NCBI RefSeq assembly: GCF_022811705.1
Contig: NZ_CP094528.1
Location: forward strand, 1,364,001 to 1,428,000
Length of the DNA: 64,000 bases
Source of the DNA: Agromyces larvae
GTDB taxonomy: Bacteria; Actinomycetota; Actinomycetes; Actinomycetales; Microbacteriaceae
Direction: 5' to 3'
A program made the translations under genes and the position numbers. Shown in pieces: positions 24,278 through 34,394 of this stretch. Below the pieces are notes generated by a model. That model saw only the letters and a list, made by a program, of their open reading frames with translations, was not told the DNA's origin and did no database searches. Within the stretch, counting starts at the first letter, position 1; every line of letters starts with the position of its first letter.

Positions 24278-26614
24278 TCAGGCGCCCGAGGTGGGTCGGC
24301 CGATCGTGATCCGAGCCGACCAGGCGCCGAGCAGCGAGGCGGGCAGCAGGGCGGCGCGCACGCGGTCGACCGGTCGCGCATCGGCGGCGAGCGCGTGTCG
24401 CACCTCGCCGAGCGCGTCGAGGAGCTGATCGGCCGGATGCGGCACGGCCGCCGGGGTGATCTCGGGTCCGTACCGCTCGCGCTCGACCGCGTCGCGCAGC
24501 ACCGAGAGCGCCCCGCCCGCGTCCTCCGCGAACGCCGGTCGTCCGGCGAGCGCGGCGGCGAACGCCCTGGGGGTGAGCGCGGGCGCGAAGCCGGCGCCGA
24601 GATCCCGGCTGGTCGCGAGCACCTCCTCCCAGGCGGCGATCGCGGGCGACCGGCCACGACGGATGCGACGACGCCGACCCGCGCGCTGCAGCGTCCGTGC
24701 GGCCGCGGGGACGAACAGCAGCGCGACGACCAGCACCGCCCCGCCGGCGATCCTGACCGTGAGATCGGCCGGATCCGATGCCTGGGTCGTGCCCGGTGCT
24801 GCGAGCCCGCGGTCGGGGTCGAGGTCGGGCCGGCCCGTCACCGCGCCCGTCGTCCCCGGCGCGACGTTCGGCACGGCGCCGGTGCTCGCGGTGTCGGGTC
24901 GGGTGTAGCTCGGCACCACGCCGCGACCCGGGGTGGGTTCGAAGGCGACCCAGCCCACGCCCGCGAAGTACAGTTCGGGCCAGGCGTGCAGGTCGTGGCT
25001 GTCGACCCGGACGACGGTGCGCCCGTCGATGCGCTGGTCGGTCGAGGATCCGGCGGTGTACCCGACCGAGATCCGCGAGGGGATGCCGATCTCGCGCGCG
25101 AGCACCGCCATCGTCGCGGCGAAGTGCACGCAGTAGCCCGACTTCGCCTCGAGGAAGCTCGCCACCACGTCGTAACCGCCGCCGTCGTAGCCCTGCTCGA
25201 CGGGCGCCTCGGTCGAGTACGAGAACTCCTCGCCGCGCAACCAGTCCTGGATGGCGACCGCGGCGTCGTACTTCGTCGCCGCCCCCGCGGTCACCGCGGC
25301 CGCCGTGTCCCGGATCACCTGCGGCCGGTCGTCGGCGAGGCCCAGGTTGCGCGTCTCGATGAGCTCCGGGATGGGGCCGGCGGCCTCGCGCAGCTGGTCG
25401 GCGGTGGGGTCGACGTCGAGCCGGGTGACGCGGTAGTTCTGGCCCTCCGTTCCGGTGTCGACGCTGCGGATCGCCAGCGAGGAGCGCTCCCAGTACCACG
25501 AGCCGCGCAGGTTCTCGACCCGAGCGGTCGGGTACGGGGCGGGCAGCCAGTTCGTGCTCAGCGCGTCGACGGTCACGTCGATCGTGCGTTCGGCGGTCTC
25601 TATCTCGTCGCCGAGGCCGACGGGGTGCGGCAGCAGGTCGACGGTGTTCTCGCTGTCGACCCCCTCGAGCGACGCCCCCCACACCTCGCCGCGGAACCGG
25701 TCGATGGTCAGCAGCCGGAAGTAGGGCCGATCGGCGTCGGGCGACGTGTAGTGGAACGCGGGCACCGGCGCCGGCCGGCGCAGGTCCCGTCCGAGATCGA
25801 TGAACGGGCTCACCCCGCGCGAGAACAGCGACCCCGCGCCCGACTTGCCGAACAGCTCGCTCTGCGAGATGCTCGGCGTCGCCGCAGCCAGCACCGAGGC
25901 GGCGACGAGCCCCACGACGGCGACGCCGACGGTCGCCGCGAGGCTGGATGCGATGGGCACCCGTTGCGGCCCCTCGATCACGGGGCCGTCCTGCTCGATG
26001 CCGACGGCGAGACGAGACCGCCGTCGGACGCGGACGTCGATCCGCAACAGCACCAGGAACGCCGCCGCGGTCGCGAGCAGGTTCTGCGGCTGCGCCCCGT
26101 CCGCGACGATGAAGCCCGGGATCATCACCGGCACGAGCGCGGGCACCGCCGCGAGCGCCGGCATCCGGCCCGCCTGCACCGCGAGGTCGGCGACGATGCT
26201 GAGCGCACCGGTGCCGACCGCGAGGGCGAACAGCAGCGCGGGCACGGCGATCGCCGGCGGCGCCTGCTGCTGGATGGTGCGGCCTGCACCCTCGAGCAGC
26301 CCGCCGAACTGGCCGAAGGTCTCGAAGGTCGGCACCAGGAGCAGGAACCCCGACGAACCGCCGAACACGAGCGTGAGCTGCATGAGCAGGACGGCCGCCT
26401 GCGCCACCGGCACGAGTCCCGCCGGGGCGCCGATCGCGCGGGCCCCGAGTCCGGCGGCGAGCACCCCGGCCGCGATGAACGCGCACAGCCACCACCAGCC
26501 GCTCCCCGAGATGAGCGGGCCGAGCGAGGTGATCGCCGCCGCCATGAGCAGGAGGGTGCCGCCCGCGAGCGCGGCGCGTTGCGCGATCGGCAGACGGCCG
26601 GGGTCAGGATGCAT
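24278..26614 (-). CDS. Transglutaminase-core membrane protein (cluster A, catalytically intact)
   Basis: 778 residues: about six N-terminal transmembrane helices (residues 12-240), a periplasmic DUF3488-like and transglutaminase core, one more helix near 625 and a cytoplasmic DUF4129-like C-terminal domain. The triad is preserved: Cys495 in SGYCVHFAATMAVLA, His543 in DLHAWPELY, and an acidic residue in FEPTPG. It ends the MoxR-DUF58-transglutaminase operon and overlaps DUF58 by 11 nt. Family members act on extracytoplasmic proteins, either as proteases or as cross-linkers; which is unknown here. Confidence 0.9.
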   Translation of the reverse strand: MHPDPGRLPIAQRAALAGGTLLLMAAAITSLGPLISGSGWWWLCAFIAAGVLAAGLGARAIGAPAGLVPVAQAAVLLMQLTLVFGGSSGFLLLVPTFETFGQFGGLLEGAGRTIQQQAPPAIAVPALLFALAVGTGALSIVADLAVQAGRMPALAAVPALVPVMIPGFIVADGAQPQNLLATAAAFLVLLRIDVRVRRRSRLAVGIEQDGPVIEGPQRVPIASSLAATVGVAVVGLVAASVLAAATPSISQSELFGKSGAGSLFSRGVSPFIDLGRDLRRPAPVPAFHYTSPDADRPYFRLLTIDRFRGEVWGASLEGVDSENTVDLLPHPVGLGDEIETAERTIDVTVDALSTNWLPAPYPTARVENLRGSWYWERSSLAIRSVDTGTEGQNYRVTRLDVDPTADQLREAAGPIPELIETRNLGLADDRPQVIRDTAAAVTAGAATKYDAAVAIQDWLRGEEFSYSTEAPVEQGYDGGGYDVVASFLEAKSGYCVHFAATMAVLAREIGIPSRISVGYTAGSSTDQRIDGRTVVRVDSHDLHAWPELYFAGVGWVAFEPTPGRGVVPSYTRPDTASTGAVPNVAPGTTGAVTGRPDLDPDRGLAAPGTTQASDPADLTVRIAGGAVLVVALLFVPAAARTLQRAGRRRRIRRGRSPAIAAWEEVLATSRDLGAGFAPALTPRAFAAALAGRPAFAEDAGGALSVLRDAVERERYGPEITPAAVPHPADQLLDALGEVRHALAADARPVDRVRAALLPASLLGAWSARITIGRPTSGA

Positions 26615-27938
26615 CGGCGCCGCCCCCGTCCGTGCGGATCCGGCTGCGCGCGCCACCGCCGGCCGCCCATGCCTCGGCGATGTCGCCCGATCGGCGCACG
26701 CGGACGATCTGCCAGTCGGCGTCTTCGAGGAGCCGCACCATCGAGGGGCGCACCGACTCCAGCGCGAACGCGACCGCCGGAGCGAACCCGGGTCGCAGTG
26801 CGACCAGCTGTGCGACGTCGGACGCGTCGGGATCCACGAGCACCGCGTACCCCGGCATCCGCCCCTCGACGGGTGTTCCGGCCGGCGCGACCTCGCCCCC
26901 GCCGCCCACGGCACGCGCGTGCGGCCGGTCCTCGGCGGCGAGCCGTGCGAGGTCTTCGAGCAGCACCCGGTCGCCGCCGGGCATCCGGTACCCGGTCGAG
27001 GCGCTCGCGTCGACCGCCCCGCGCGTCGGGTCGGCGACCCGGTCGAGCCGCAACCGGAACCCCTGCCCGAGCAGGTGCACCCCGATCGAGGCGACGATCT
27101 CGACCGCGAGCTCGAACCCCACGTGCCGATCGCCGATGCCCGTCCGGGCCACGCCGCCCGGCCCGGCATCCACCAGGAGCCGGGCCTCGGGATCGCCGCG
27201 CTGCTCCTCGTCGCGCACCATGAGCTCGCCGCGGCGTGCCGTCGCGGGCCAGTTCACCCGGCGCAACGGGTCGCCGTAGCGATACTCGCGGGCGATGAAC
27301 TCGTCGGAGTTCGGGTGCGTGCGCCGCTGCAGCCCGTGCAGCACGCCGTCGAGCGATGCGCCGGTGCCGATCACCGGGTCGAGCCGGGTCACCCTCGGCG
27401 TCACGACCAGCTCGTGCGATCCGCCGATCGGCCGCATCGCCCGGGCGAGGCCGAACGGGTCGGTCGTCGTCACGCGCAGCGGTCCGATCGCGAACACGCC
27501 GCGCCACGGCGTCGGCAGACGGTACGACAGTCGCGCCCGATCGTCGCCGCGCGGGGCGATCCGCTCGTGCGCGCCGAGTGCCGGAAGCACGGCCTCGTCG
27601 GGAGTGCGCATCCCCGGCGGCGCCGTGTCGGTCCACATGGCGCCGTCTAGGGTGCGGGATCCCCGATTGCGCACCTCGACCCGCACCTCCACGGTCGACC
27701 CGGCCGATGCCACGTGCGGCGCGAACGCCCGGCGAACCGCGAGCTGCGGCATCCGCACGCCGACGAACCCGAGCGCGACCACCGGAACCGCGATCGCGGC
27801 GAACGCGAGCAGCAGCACATCGCGCAGGTCGAACCAGAGCGCGATGCCGAGCAGCACCGCTCCCACGCCGACCAGCGCGGCACCGCGCCCCGTCAGCCGG
27901 GGCAGCGACGCGGCGCGGCCGGCTCTCGGGCGAGGCAT
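26604..27938 (-). CDS. DUF58 domain protein (cluster A)
   Basis: 444 residues. Two N-terminal transmembrane helices (about 15-65) precede a beta-rich segment and the DUF58 domain. Its signature is YRYGDPLRRVNWPATARRGE (about residues 230-250), followed by the VWA-like LLVDAGP region. DUF58 proteins partner MoxR AAA+ ATPases in assembling or activating substrates. The ATG has GGAAGGA upstream and starts 4 nt after the MoxR stop. Confidence 0.9.
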   Translation of the reverse strand: MPRPRAGRAASLPRLTGRGAALVGVGAVLLGIALWFDLRDVLLLAFAAIAVPVVALGFVGVRMPQLAVRRAFAPHVASAGSTVEVRVEVRNRGSRTLDGAMWTDTAPPGMRTPDEAVLPALGAHERIAPRGDDRARLSYRLPTPWRGVFAIGPLRVTTTDPFGLARAMRPIGGSHELVVTPRVTRLDPVIGTGASLDGVLHGLQRRTHPNSDEFIAREYRYGDPLRRVNWPATARRGELMVRDEEQRGDPEARLLVDAGPGGVARTGIGDRHVGFELAVEIVASIGVHLLGQGFRLRLDRVADPTRGAVDASASTGYRMPGGDRVLLEDLARLAAEDRPHARAVGGGGEVAPAGTPVEGRMPGYAVLVDPDASDVAQLVALRPGFAPAVAFALESVRPSMVRLLEDADWQIVRVRRSGDIAEAWAAGGGARSRIRTDGGGADAS

Positions 27939-27942
27939 CCGT

Positions 27943-28970
<1,028 letters not shown>

Positions 28971-28974
<4 letters not shown>

Positions 28975-29462
28975 GGCAGTCTCGCCCCGGCCAGGTACTC
29001 GGCGACCGCGCCGGGCACGTACGGCGTCACGTCGCCGCCGAGCGACGCGACCTGACGCACCAGCGAGCTCGACACCAGCGCGTGCGCCGGGTCGGGCAGG
29101 AGGAACACCGTCTCGACGCCGGCGAGGTGCCGGTTGACGATCGCCATCGGCGTCTCGTAGGCCACGTCCACCTGCGACCGGATGCCTTTGACCAGCACCG
29201 AGGCGCCGACGTCGCTGCAGTAGTCGACGAGCAGCCCCATGCTCCAGGATGCGACGACGATGCGCCCCGGGATGCCGGCGTCGGAGACCGCCTGCTCGAT
29301 GAGCGCGACCCGCTGGGCGATCGGCAGCAGGGCGTTCTTGTCGGGGTTGTGCACCACCACGACGTGCAGTTCGTCGTAGAGCGAGGCCGCACGTTCGATC
29401 ACGTCGAGGTGGCCCAGGGTGACTGGGTCGAACGAGCCCGGGACGACGGCGATCCGCTGCAT
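28971..29462 (-). CDS. coaD: Phosphopantetheine adenylyltransferase
   Basis: 163 residues, normal length. [19 protein letters not shown] contains the (T/H)xGH nucleotidyltransferase motif, and [26 protein letters not shown] holds the SSS-x-VR loop. It converts 4'-phosphopantetheine to dephospho-CoA in coenzyme A synthesis. It sits 50 nt after recG, the common actinobacterial order. TACAGT is 6 nt before the ATG, indicating its own leaderless promoter. Confidence 0.97.
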
Positions 29463-29468
29463 GCGTCA

Positions 29469-29474
29469 ACTGTA
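29469..29474 (-). promoter_or_regulatory. Leaderless-type -10 box of coaD
   Basis: TACAGT on the minus strand is 6 nt before the coaD ATG, with no RBS in the gap. Confidence 0.45.
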
Positions 29475-29512
29475 ATGCCCGAGCGCCCCGCCGGAAGGGG
29501 TGCCTCGAACTC

Positions 29513-31798
29513 TCAGCCCTTGTTCAGGAATCCGCCGGTCTCGTCGTCGAGCCGGCGCCGCACGGCGGCCGCGAGCGCGGGGTGCCCGGCAAGCGTCGGG
29601 TCGGCCGAGACGACCTCGCGGGCCGCCTCGCGGGCGTCGGCGATCAGGTCGCCGTCGCGCACCACGCGCAGCAGCTTCAGCGAGCTGCGCCCGCCCGACT
29701 GGCTCGACCCGAGCACGTCGCCCTCCTGACGCAGTTCGAGATCGACCCGCGCGAGCTCGAAGCCGTCGAGGGTCGCCGCGACCGCCTCGACGCGCTGCAG
29801 CGCGACCGACCCCGGCATGGCCCGCGTGACGAGCAGGCACAGCCCCGGCACCGACCCGCGACCCACCCGCCCGCGCAGCTGGTGCAGCTGCGAGACGCCG
29901 AACCGGTCGGCGTCGAGCACCACCATGGCGCTCGCGTTCGGCACGTCGACGCCCACCTCGATGACGGTCGTGGCCACGAGCACGTCGATGTCGCCGGCGG
30001 CGAAGGCGCGCATCACCGCGTCCTTCTCGTCGGCCGCCATGCGGCCGTGGAGGGGTTCGACCCGGAGGTCGGCGAAGCGCGGGTGGGCGCGCAGCTCGGC
30101 CAGGACGGCCGACACGGATGCCTCGGGCCCGGCGTCGGCCGGGGCATCCGCCTCTCCGGGCGCGGCACCCGCACGCGTCCCCGCGAGCGCCGCACCGGCC
30201 GCATCGCGGCCGGGCTCCAGCGCCCCGCCGGGCTCCAGCGTCCCGCCCGGCTCCAGCGTCTCGCCGGGCTCGCCGGCGGAGGCGTCGATCGCCGGACAGA
30301 CGACGAAGCCCTGCCGCCCGAGTTCGACCTCTTCGGCCAGCCGCTCCCACACCCGCGAGCGCCAACCCGGCTTCAGCGCGAGCGGCACGACGTGGCTCTC
30401 GATGCCGGCTCGGCCCGCGGGCAGCTCTCGGATGGTCGACACGTCGAGGTCGCCGAACACGGTCATCGCGACCGTGCGCGGGATCGGGGTGGCGGTGAGC
30501 ACGAGCACGTGCGGCGGATGCCCGCCCTTCAGCCGCAGCGCCTCGCGCTGGTCGACCCCGAACCGGTGCTGCTCGTCGACGACGACGAGTCCGAGGTCGG
30601 CGAACGACACCGCGTCGCCGATCAGCGCGTGGGTGCCGACGACGATGCGCGACTGCCCGGCGGCGGCGCGCAGCAGGGCTCGGCGGCGCTCGGCCGCGGG
30701 CAGCTGCCCGGTGATCAGCGTGGGGACGAGTTCGGCCGAGAGCTCGGGGCCGAGGACCTTCGCGATCGATCGCAGATGCTGGGCGGCGAGCACCTCGGTC
30801 GGGGCCAGCAGCGCCGACTGCCCGCCCGAGTCGGCGACCGCGAGCATCGCACGCAACGCGACGAGCGTTTTGCCGGAGCCGACCTCGCCCTGCACGAGCC
30901 GGTTCATCGGCACGGGTTCGGCGAGGTCGTGCGCGATCTCGTCGCCCACGTCGGACTGATCGCCGGTCAGCGGGAACGGCAGGGCGGCGTCGAACCTCGC
31001 CAGGAACCCGCGCTCGGCCGGCCGGCGCGCGGTGGTCTCGCGGGTGCGCAGTTCGGCCCGCCGCTGGAGCAGGGCGGTCTGCAGCACGTACGCCTCGGTG
31101 AAGCGCAGGGTGCGTCTGGCCGCCTTCCAGTCGGCCTCGCGTTCGGGCCGGTGGATGCGCCGGAGCGCGTCGCCGTGCGCGAGCAGCGACCGTGCCGCCC
31201 GCACGTCGGCGGGAATCGGGTCGTCGACGGGGCCGAGCCCCTCGAACACGAGCGCGATGGTCTTCGCCAGCTGCCAGCTGGCGATCGTCGCGGTGGCCGG
31301 ATAGATGGGGATCGGCGCCTCGGCCCACCGCTTCGCCTCGGCCGACGCGGCGTCGACGACCTCGTCGAAGAGTTCGTAGTCGGGGTGCGCGAGCTGGCGC
31401 ACGCCCTTGTAGGCGCCGACCTTGCCGGCGAACACGCCCTGCCGGCCCGGCCGCAGCTCGTTCGCGCGCCACTTCTGGTTGAAGAACGTGAGGGTGAGGA
31501 TGCCGGTGCCGTCGGAGATCTTCGCCTCGACGATCGACCCTTTGCGCTGACGCATCGACCGCTCGCTCACCTCGAGCACCTCGGCGACGATGGTGACGTT
31601 CTCGTCGAGCGGCAGCGACTCGAGGGCGGTGAGCTCGCCGCGCATCGCGTACCGCCGCGGGTAGTGGGCGAGCAGCTCGCCGACGGTGCGGTACCCGAAC
31701 GCGCGCTCGATCGACTGCGCGGTGCGGCCCCCCAGCACACCCGTGAGGCGCGTGTCGAGCGTGAGCGCACCGACGGGTGTCGGGGCTTCGGCGGTCAT
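29513..31798 (-). CDS. recG: ATP-dependent DNA helicase RecG
   Basis: 761 residues. The N-terminal wedge/OB domain (about 40-150) precedes helicase motifs: PFPLTGDQ (motif Q-like), GEVGSGKTLVALRA (I), LAPTEVLAAQH, VVDEQHRFG (II), LTATPIPRT (III), then VATTVIEVGVDVPNA and QLRGRVGRG (V, VI). It remodels stalled replication forks and Holliday junctions. An unusual Gly/Pro/Ala-rich insertion at about residues 506-560 splits the second helicase domain just after VVCPAID and contains a 6-residue tandem repeat. The stop overlaps nothing; the start overlaps the TPR gene by 4 nt. Confidence 0.96.
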   Translation of the reverse strand: MTAEAPTPVGALTLDTRLTGVLGGRTAQSIERAFGYRTVGELLAHYPRRYAMRGELTALESLPLDENVTIVAEVLEVSERSMRQRKGSIVEAKISDGTGILTLTFFNQKWRANELRPGRQGVFAGKVGAYKGVRQLAHPDYELFDEVVDAASAEAKRWAEAPIPIYPATATIASWQLAKTIALVFEGLGPVDDPIPADVRAARSLLAHGDALRRIHRPEREADWKAARRTLRFTEAYVLQTALLQRRAELRTRETTARRPAERGFLARFDAALPFPLTGDQSDVGDEIAHDLAEPVPMNRLVQGEVGSGKTLVALRAMLAVADSGGQSALLAPTEVLAAQHLRSIAKVLGPELSAELVPTLITGQLPAAERRRALLRAAAGQSRIVVGTHALIGDAVSFADLGLVVVDEQHRFGVDQREALRLKGGHPPHVLVLTATPIPRTVAMTVFGDLDVSTIRELPAGRAGIESHVVPLALKPGWRSRVWERLAEEVELGRQGFVVCPAIDASAGEPGETLEPGGTLEPGGALEPGRDAAGAALAGTRAGAAPGEADAPADAGPEASVSAVLAELRAHPRFADLRVEPLHGRMAADEKDAVMRAFAAGDIDVLVATTVIEVGVDVPNASAMVVLDADRFGVSQLHQLRGRVGRGSVPGLCLLVTRAMPGSVALQRVEAVAATLDGFELARVDLELRQEGDVLGSSQSGGRSSLKLLRVVRDGDLIADAREAAREVVSADPTLAGHPALAAAVRRRLDDETGGFLNKG
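30212..30265 (+). repeat. Three 18-bp in-frame repeats within recG
   Basis: Units at 30212, 30230 and 30248 share GGCTCCAGCG-YCYCGCC. On the coding strand they give LEPGGA, LEPGGT and LEPGET in the helicase insertion. Confidence 0.85.
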
Positions 31799-32643
31799 GC
31801 CTCGATGGTAGGCCCGGCCTCCGTCACGCCGGACGGCCCGGCGGGCACGGCCGCGTCGTCGAGCTGCGCGAGCGCGTCGAGTTCGGCGCGGACCCACGGG
31901 TCGTCGGGTCGGACCTGCACCAGCGCCCGCTGCACCGCGAGCGCCTCCTCCGTGCGCCCGAGCGTGCGCAGCGCCCGCCCGACCGACCAGCGCGCGACCT
32001 GCTGCTGTTCGAGGCTGCCGAAGCGGTCGGCTGCGGCCACCGCGAGCTCGAACTGGGCGAGGCCCGCCTCGGCGTCGCCGCCGTCGTGCAGGGTCCAGCC
32101 CAGGTTGTTGTGCAGCGCCACTCCCCAGCGCAGCACGCGCGGGTCGCGCTCGGCCGCGAGCAGCTCGAGCCCCTGCTCGGCCCACTCCTGCTCGTGCCCG
32201 GCATCGTGCAGGGCGAGCATGTGCACCGCATCGAGCGCGAGGAACGACGACCCGGCCTGCACGGCTCCGCGCACCGCACGGGTGAGCGCGGTGAGGGCCT
32301 CGTCGGCGCGGCCCGCGCCGGCCAGCAGCCGGCCGCGCTCGAGTTCGACGCGGCTGTCGAGCTCGGCCGTCTCGGCGGCGTCGCCCCCGGCGGCGGCGGT
32401 GTCGATCGCGTCGAGCGCGTCGAGCGCCTCGGCGGTGCGCCGCTGGACGCCGAGCGCCCGCGCGACCTGCGTCGCCATCACCGCGCGCAGATGCGGCGAG
32501 GAATCCTCGTCTGCGGCGGCGGCGCGGAACCGCGCCTCGCTCGCGATCGGATCGTCGAAGTCCCAGAGTCGGTCGATGGCGCGTTGGACGTCTCCCCGGT
32601 GACGGGCCGGGTCGGTGTGCACCTGCTCGGTCGTGTCATCCAC
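31795..32643 (-). CDS. Tetratricopeptide repeat protein
   Basis: 282 residues, all helical, soluble and acidic. TPR-like helix pairs recur, for example ALGVQRRTAEALDALDAID, GRLLAGAGRADEALTALTRAV, NNLGWTLHDGGDAEAGLAQFELAVAAADR and SVGRALRTLGRTEEALAVQRALV. The last three fit the TPR consensus well. TPR proteins are scaffolds, so no reaction can be named. The start is GTG and the end overlaps recG by 4 nt, so the two are translationally coupled. It is divergent from rsmD. Confidence 0.82.
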   Translation of the reverse strand: MDDTTEQVHTDPARHRGDVQRAIDRLWDFDDPIASEARFRAAAADEDSSPHLRAVMATQVARALGVQRRTAEALDALDAIDTAAAGGDAAETAELDSRVELERGRLLAGAGRADEALTALTRAVRGAVQAGSSFLALDAVHMLALHDAGHEQEWAEQGLELLAAERDPRVLRWGVALHNNLGWTLHDGGDAEAGLAQFELAVAAADRFGSLEQQQVARWSVGRALRTLGRTEEALAVQRALVQVRPDDPWVRAELDALAQLDDAAVPAGPSGVTEAGPTIEA

Positions 32644-32687
32644 GCTTCCATCATGTCAGGCTCGCCGCGGGCTATGCTGCCGGGAGC

Positions 32688-33266
32688 ATGACCCGGATCA
32701 TCTCAGGCTTCGCCGGCTCGCTCGCGCTCCGCGTGCCGCGCTCGGGCACCCGACCGACCAGCGACCGCGTGCGCGAGGCGATCTTCTCCGCGCTCGAGTC
32801 GCGCGACCTGGTCGACGGCGCCCGCGTGCTCGACCTGTACGCGGGTTCGGGCGCGCTCGGGCTCGAGGCGGCCAGTCGCGGCGCGGCCGAGGTCGTGCTC
32901 GTGGAGCGGTCGAAGCCCGCCGCAGACGTCTGCCGCGCCAACGCGGACGCGGTGCGCCGGGCGGCGCCCCGCAGCGGCACGCCCAGGATCCGGGTCGACG
33001 CGCGCCCCGTCGCCGCGCACCTCGAACACTCGGATGCCACGGCCGACCTGGTCTTCATCGATCCGCCGTACGACCTCGGCGAGCCCGAACTGGCGCGCGA
33101 CCTGGCCCTCGTCGTGCCGCGGCTCTCGCCCGACGCGGTCGTCGTCGTCGAGCGCAGCTCGCGCTCCCCCGAGCCGACCTGGCCGGCCGGGCTCGAGCCG
33201 GCCCGGCGACGCGACTACGGCGAGACCACGCTGTGGTGGGCCGACGCGGCCCCCGCCGGCCCCTGA
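32688..33266 (+). CDS. rsmD: 16S rRNA (guanine(966)-N2)-methyltransferase
   Basis: 192 residues, full length. IISGFAGSLALRVPRSGTRPTSDRVREAIFSAL is the RsmD N-terminal signature, seen in two parts. VLDLYAGSGALGLEAASRGA is the SAM-binding motif I, and LVFIDPPYDL is the catalytic motif IV. It methylates G966 of 16S rRNA. TATGCT lies 9 nt before the ATG, so the leader is very short. Its TGA is the first triplet of a 14-bp tandem array. Confidence 0.95.
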   Translation: MTRIISGFAGSLALRVPRSGTRPTSDRVREAIFSALESRDLVDGARVLDLYAGSGALGLEAASRGAAEVVLVERSKPAADVCRANADAVRRAAPRSGTPRIRVDARPVAAHLEHSDATADLVFIDPPYDLGEPELARDLALVVPRLSPDAVVVVERSSRSPEPTWPAGLEPARRRDYGETTLWWADAAPAGP

Positions 33267-33347
33267 CCCGTCGGCGCAGACCCGTCGGCGCTGACCCGTC
33301 GGCGCAGAGCAGCCGACGCTGACCGGCCGAGGCTGACCCGTCGGCGC
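33264..33347 (+). repeat. Six tandem copies of a 14-bp unit between convergent rsmD and thiL
   Basis: Units at 33264, 33278, 33292, 33306, 33320 and 33334. Consensus is TGACCCGTCGGCGC; four copies differ by at most one base and two are diverged. The first unit supplies the rsmD stop codon. Confidence 0.92.
33297..33318. terminator. Hairpin within the 14-bp array
   Basis: CGTCGGC and GCCGACG form a perfect 7-bp stem with an 8-nt loop, created by the diverged fourth unit. It lies between convergent genes and could end both transcripts. No U-tract. Confidence 0.4.
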
Positions 33348-33350
33348 GGC

Positions 33351-34370
33351 TCAGCCGGCCCGGCCGTCCCACCCGGCGTACGGATCCCAGCCGCCGGCGG
33401 CCACGTCGACGCCGTCGAGCAGCACCGCGGGCTCGCCCGCGACCGCTCGGCCGATCACGGTGAACGGCTCGGGCGGCACGGTGCCGGACGGGAACGCCGC
33501 CAGCAGGCCGTGATCTTCGGCGCCGGCGAGCGCGAGGCGCGGATCGTCGCCCAGGGATGCCGCGTCGAAGTCGATCGCGACGCCGCTGGCCTGCGCGATG
33601 CGCAGCGCATCGCGCGCGAGCCCGTCGGACACGTCGAGCATCGCGGTCGCACCGGCGCGCGCGGCGACGACTCCGGCCGCCACCGGCGGTGCCGGCGCGA
33701 GCTGGGCTGCGACCTCGACCGGATGCTCCGCGCGCACGCGTGCGGCCGCGGCGGGATCGGGCTCGCCCGCGGCATCCGTCCCGTGATCGAACAGCAGCCG
33801 CAGGCCGCGAGCGGCGAGCCCCCGCTCGCCGGCGTGCGCGATCACCTCGCCGGGCCGCGCGCCCGAGCGCAGCACCGGCGCGCGCCCCTCGAGGTCGCCG
33901 AACGCGGTGACCGCGATCGTGAGCACCGTCGACGCCGACAGGTCGCCGCCGACGACGCCCGCGCCGGGTGCGAGCCGCGCGAGCCCGTCGCGCAGACCGT
34001 CGGCGATGCCCTCGAGCACCTCGACCGGCATCGACGGCGGCGCGGCGATCGCGACGACCAGCGCCGTCGGCCTCGCCCCCATCGCCGCGACGTCGGTGAG
34101 GTTCGTGGCCGCCGCCTTCCAGCCGAGATCGTGCGGGGTCGACCAGGCGAGCCGGAAGTCGGGCCCGTGCACCATGAGGTCGGTCGTGACGACGTAACGC
34201 CGGTCGGGGGCGGCGAGGACCGCGGCGTCGTCGCCGGGGCCGAGCAGCGCCGCATCGCCCGAGACGAGCCTCGGCAGCACGCGCGCGAGCACCGCCGACT
34301 CGCCGAGGGAGGCGATGGTCGCCGAGTCGGGGCCGCGATCGTCGCGCTCGTCGCGCCCAGCCGTCTCCAT
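33351..34370 (-). CDS. thiL: Thiamine-monophosphate kinase
   Basis: 339 residues of the AIRS/PurM ATPase fold. GPGDDAAVLAAPDRRYVVTTD near the N terminus gives the metal/ATP aspartates. WKAAATNLTDVAAMGARP is the second conserved block, VVGGDLS the third, and MLDVSDGLARDALRI the C-terminal one. It phosphorylates thiamine phosphate to thiamine diphosphate. I take the ATG at 34370 rather than the GTG at 34379, because TAGCGT lies 7 nt before it, a leaderless layout. It is divergent from the DUF3515 gene with nearly no gap. Confidence 0.95.
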   Translation of the reverse strand: METAGRDERDDRGPDSATIASLGESAVLARVLPRLVSGDAALLGPGDDAAVLAAPDRRYVVTTDLMVHGPDFRLAWSTPHDLGWKAAATNLTDVAAMGARPTALVVAIAAPPSMPVEVLEGIADGLRDGLARLAPGAGVVGGDLSASTVLTIAVTAFGDLEGRAPVLRSGARPGEVIAHAGERGLAARGLRLLFDHGTDAAGEPDPAAAARVRAEHPVEVAAQLAPAPPVAAGVVAARAGATAMLDVSDGLARDALRIAQASGVAIDFDAASLGDDPRLALAGAEDHGLLAAFPSGTVPPEPFTVIGRAVAGEPAVLLDGVDVAAGGWDPYAGWDGRAG

Positions 34371-34377
34371 GCGTTCC

Positions 34378-34389
34378 ACGCTAGCCTGA
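34378..34389. promoter_or_regulatory. Overlapping divergent leaderless -10 boxes of thiL and the DUF3515 gene
   Basis: The hexamer GCTAGC (34380-34385) is self-complementary. Read on the minus strand it gives TAGCGT 7 nt before the thiL ATG; read on the plus strand it gives TAGCCT 7 nt before the DUF3515 ATG. The two -10 boxes share the central TAGC/GCTA bases. Confidence 0.5.
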
Positions 34390-34394
34390 TCCGG

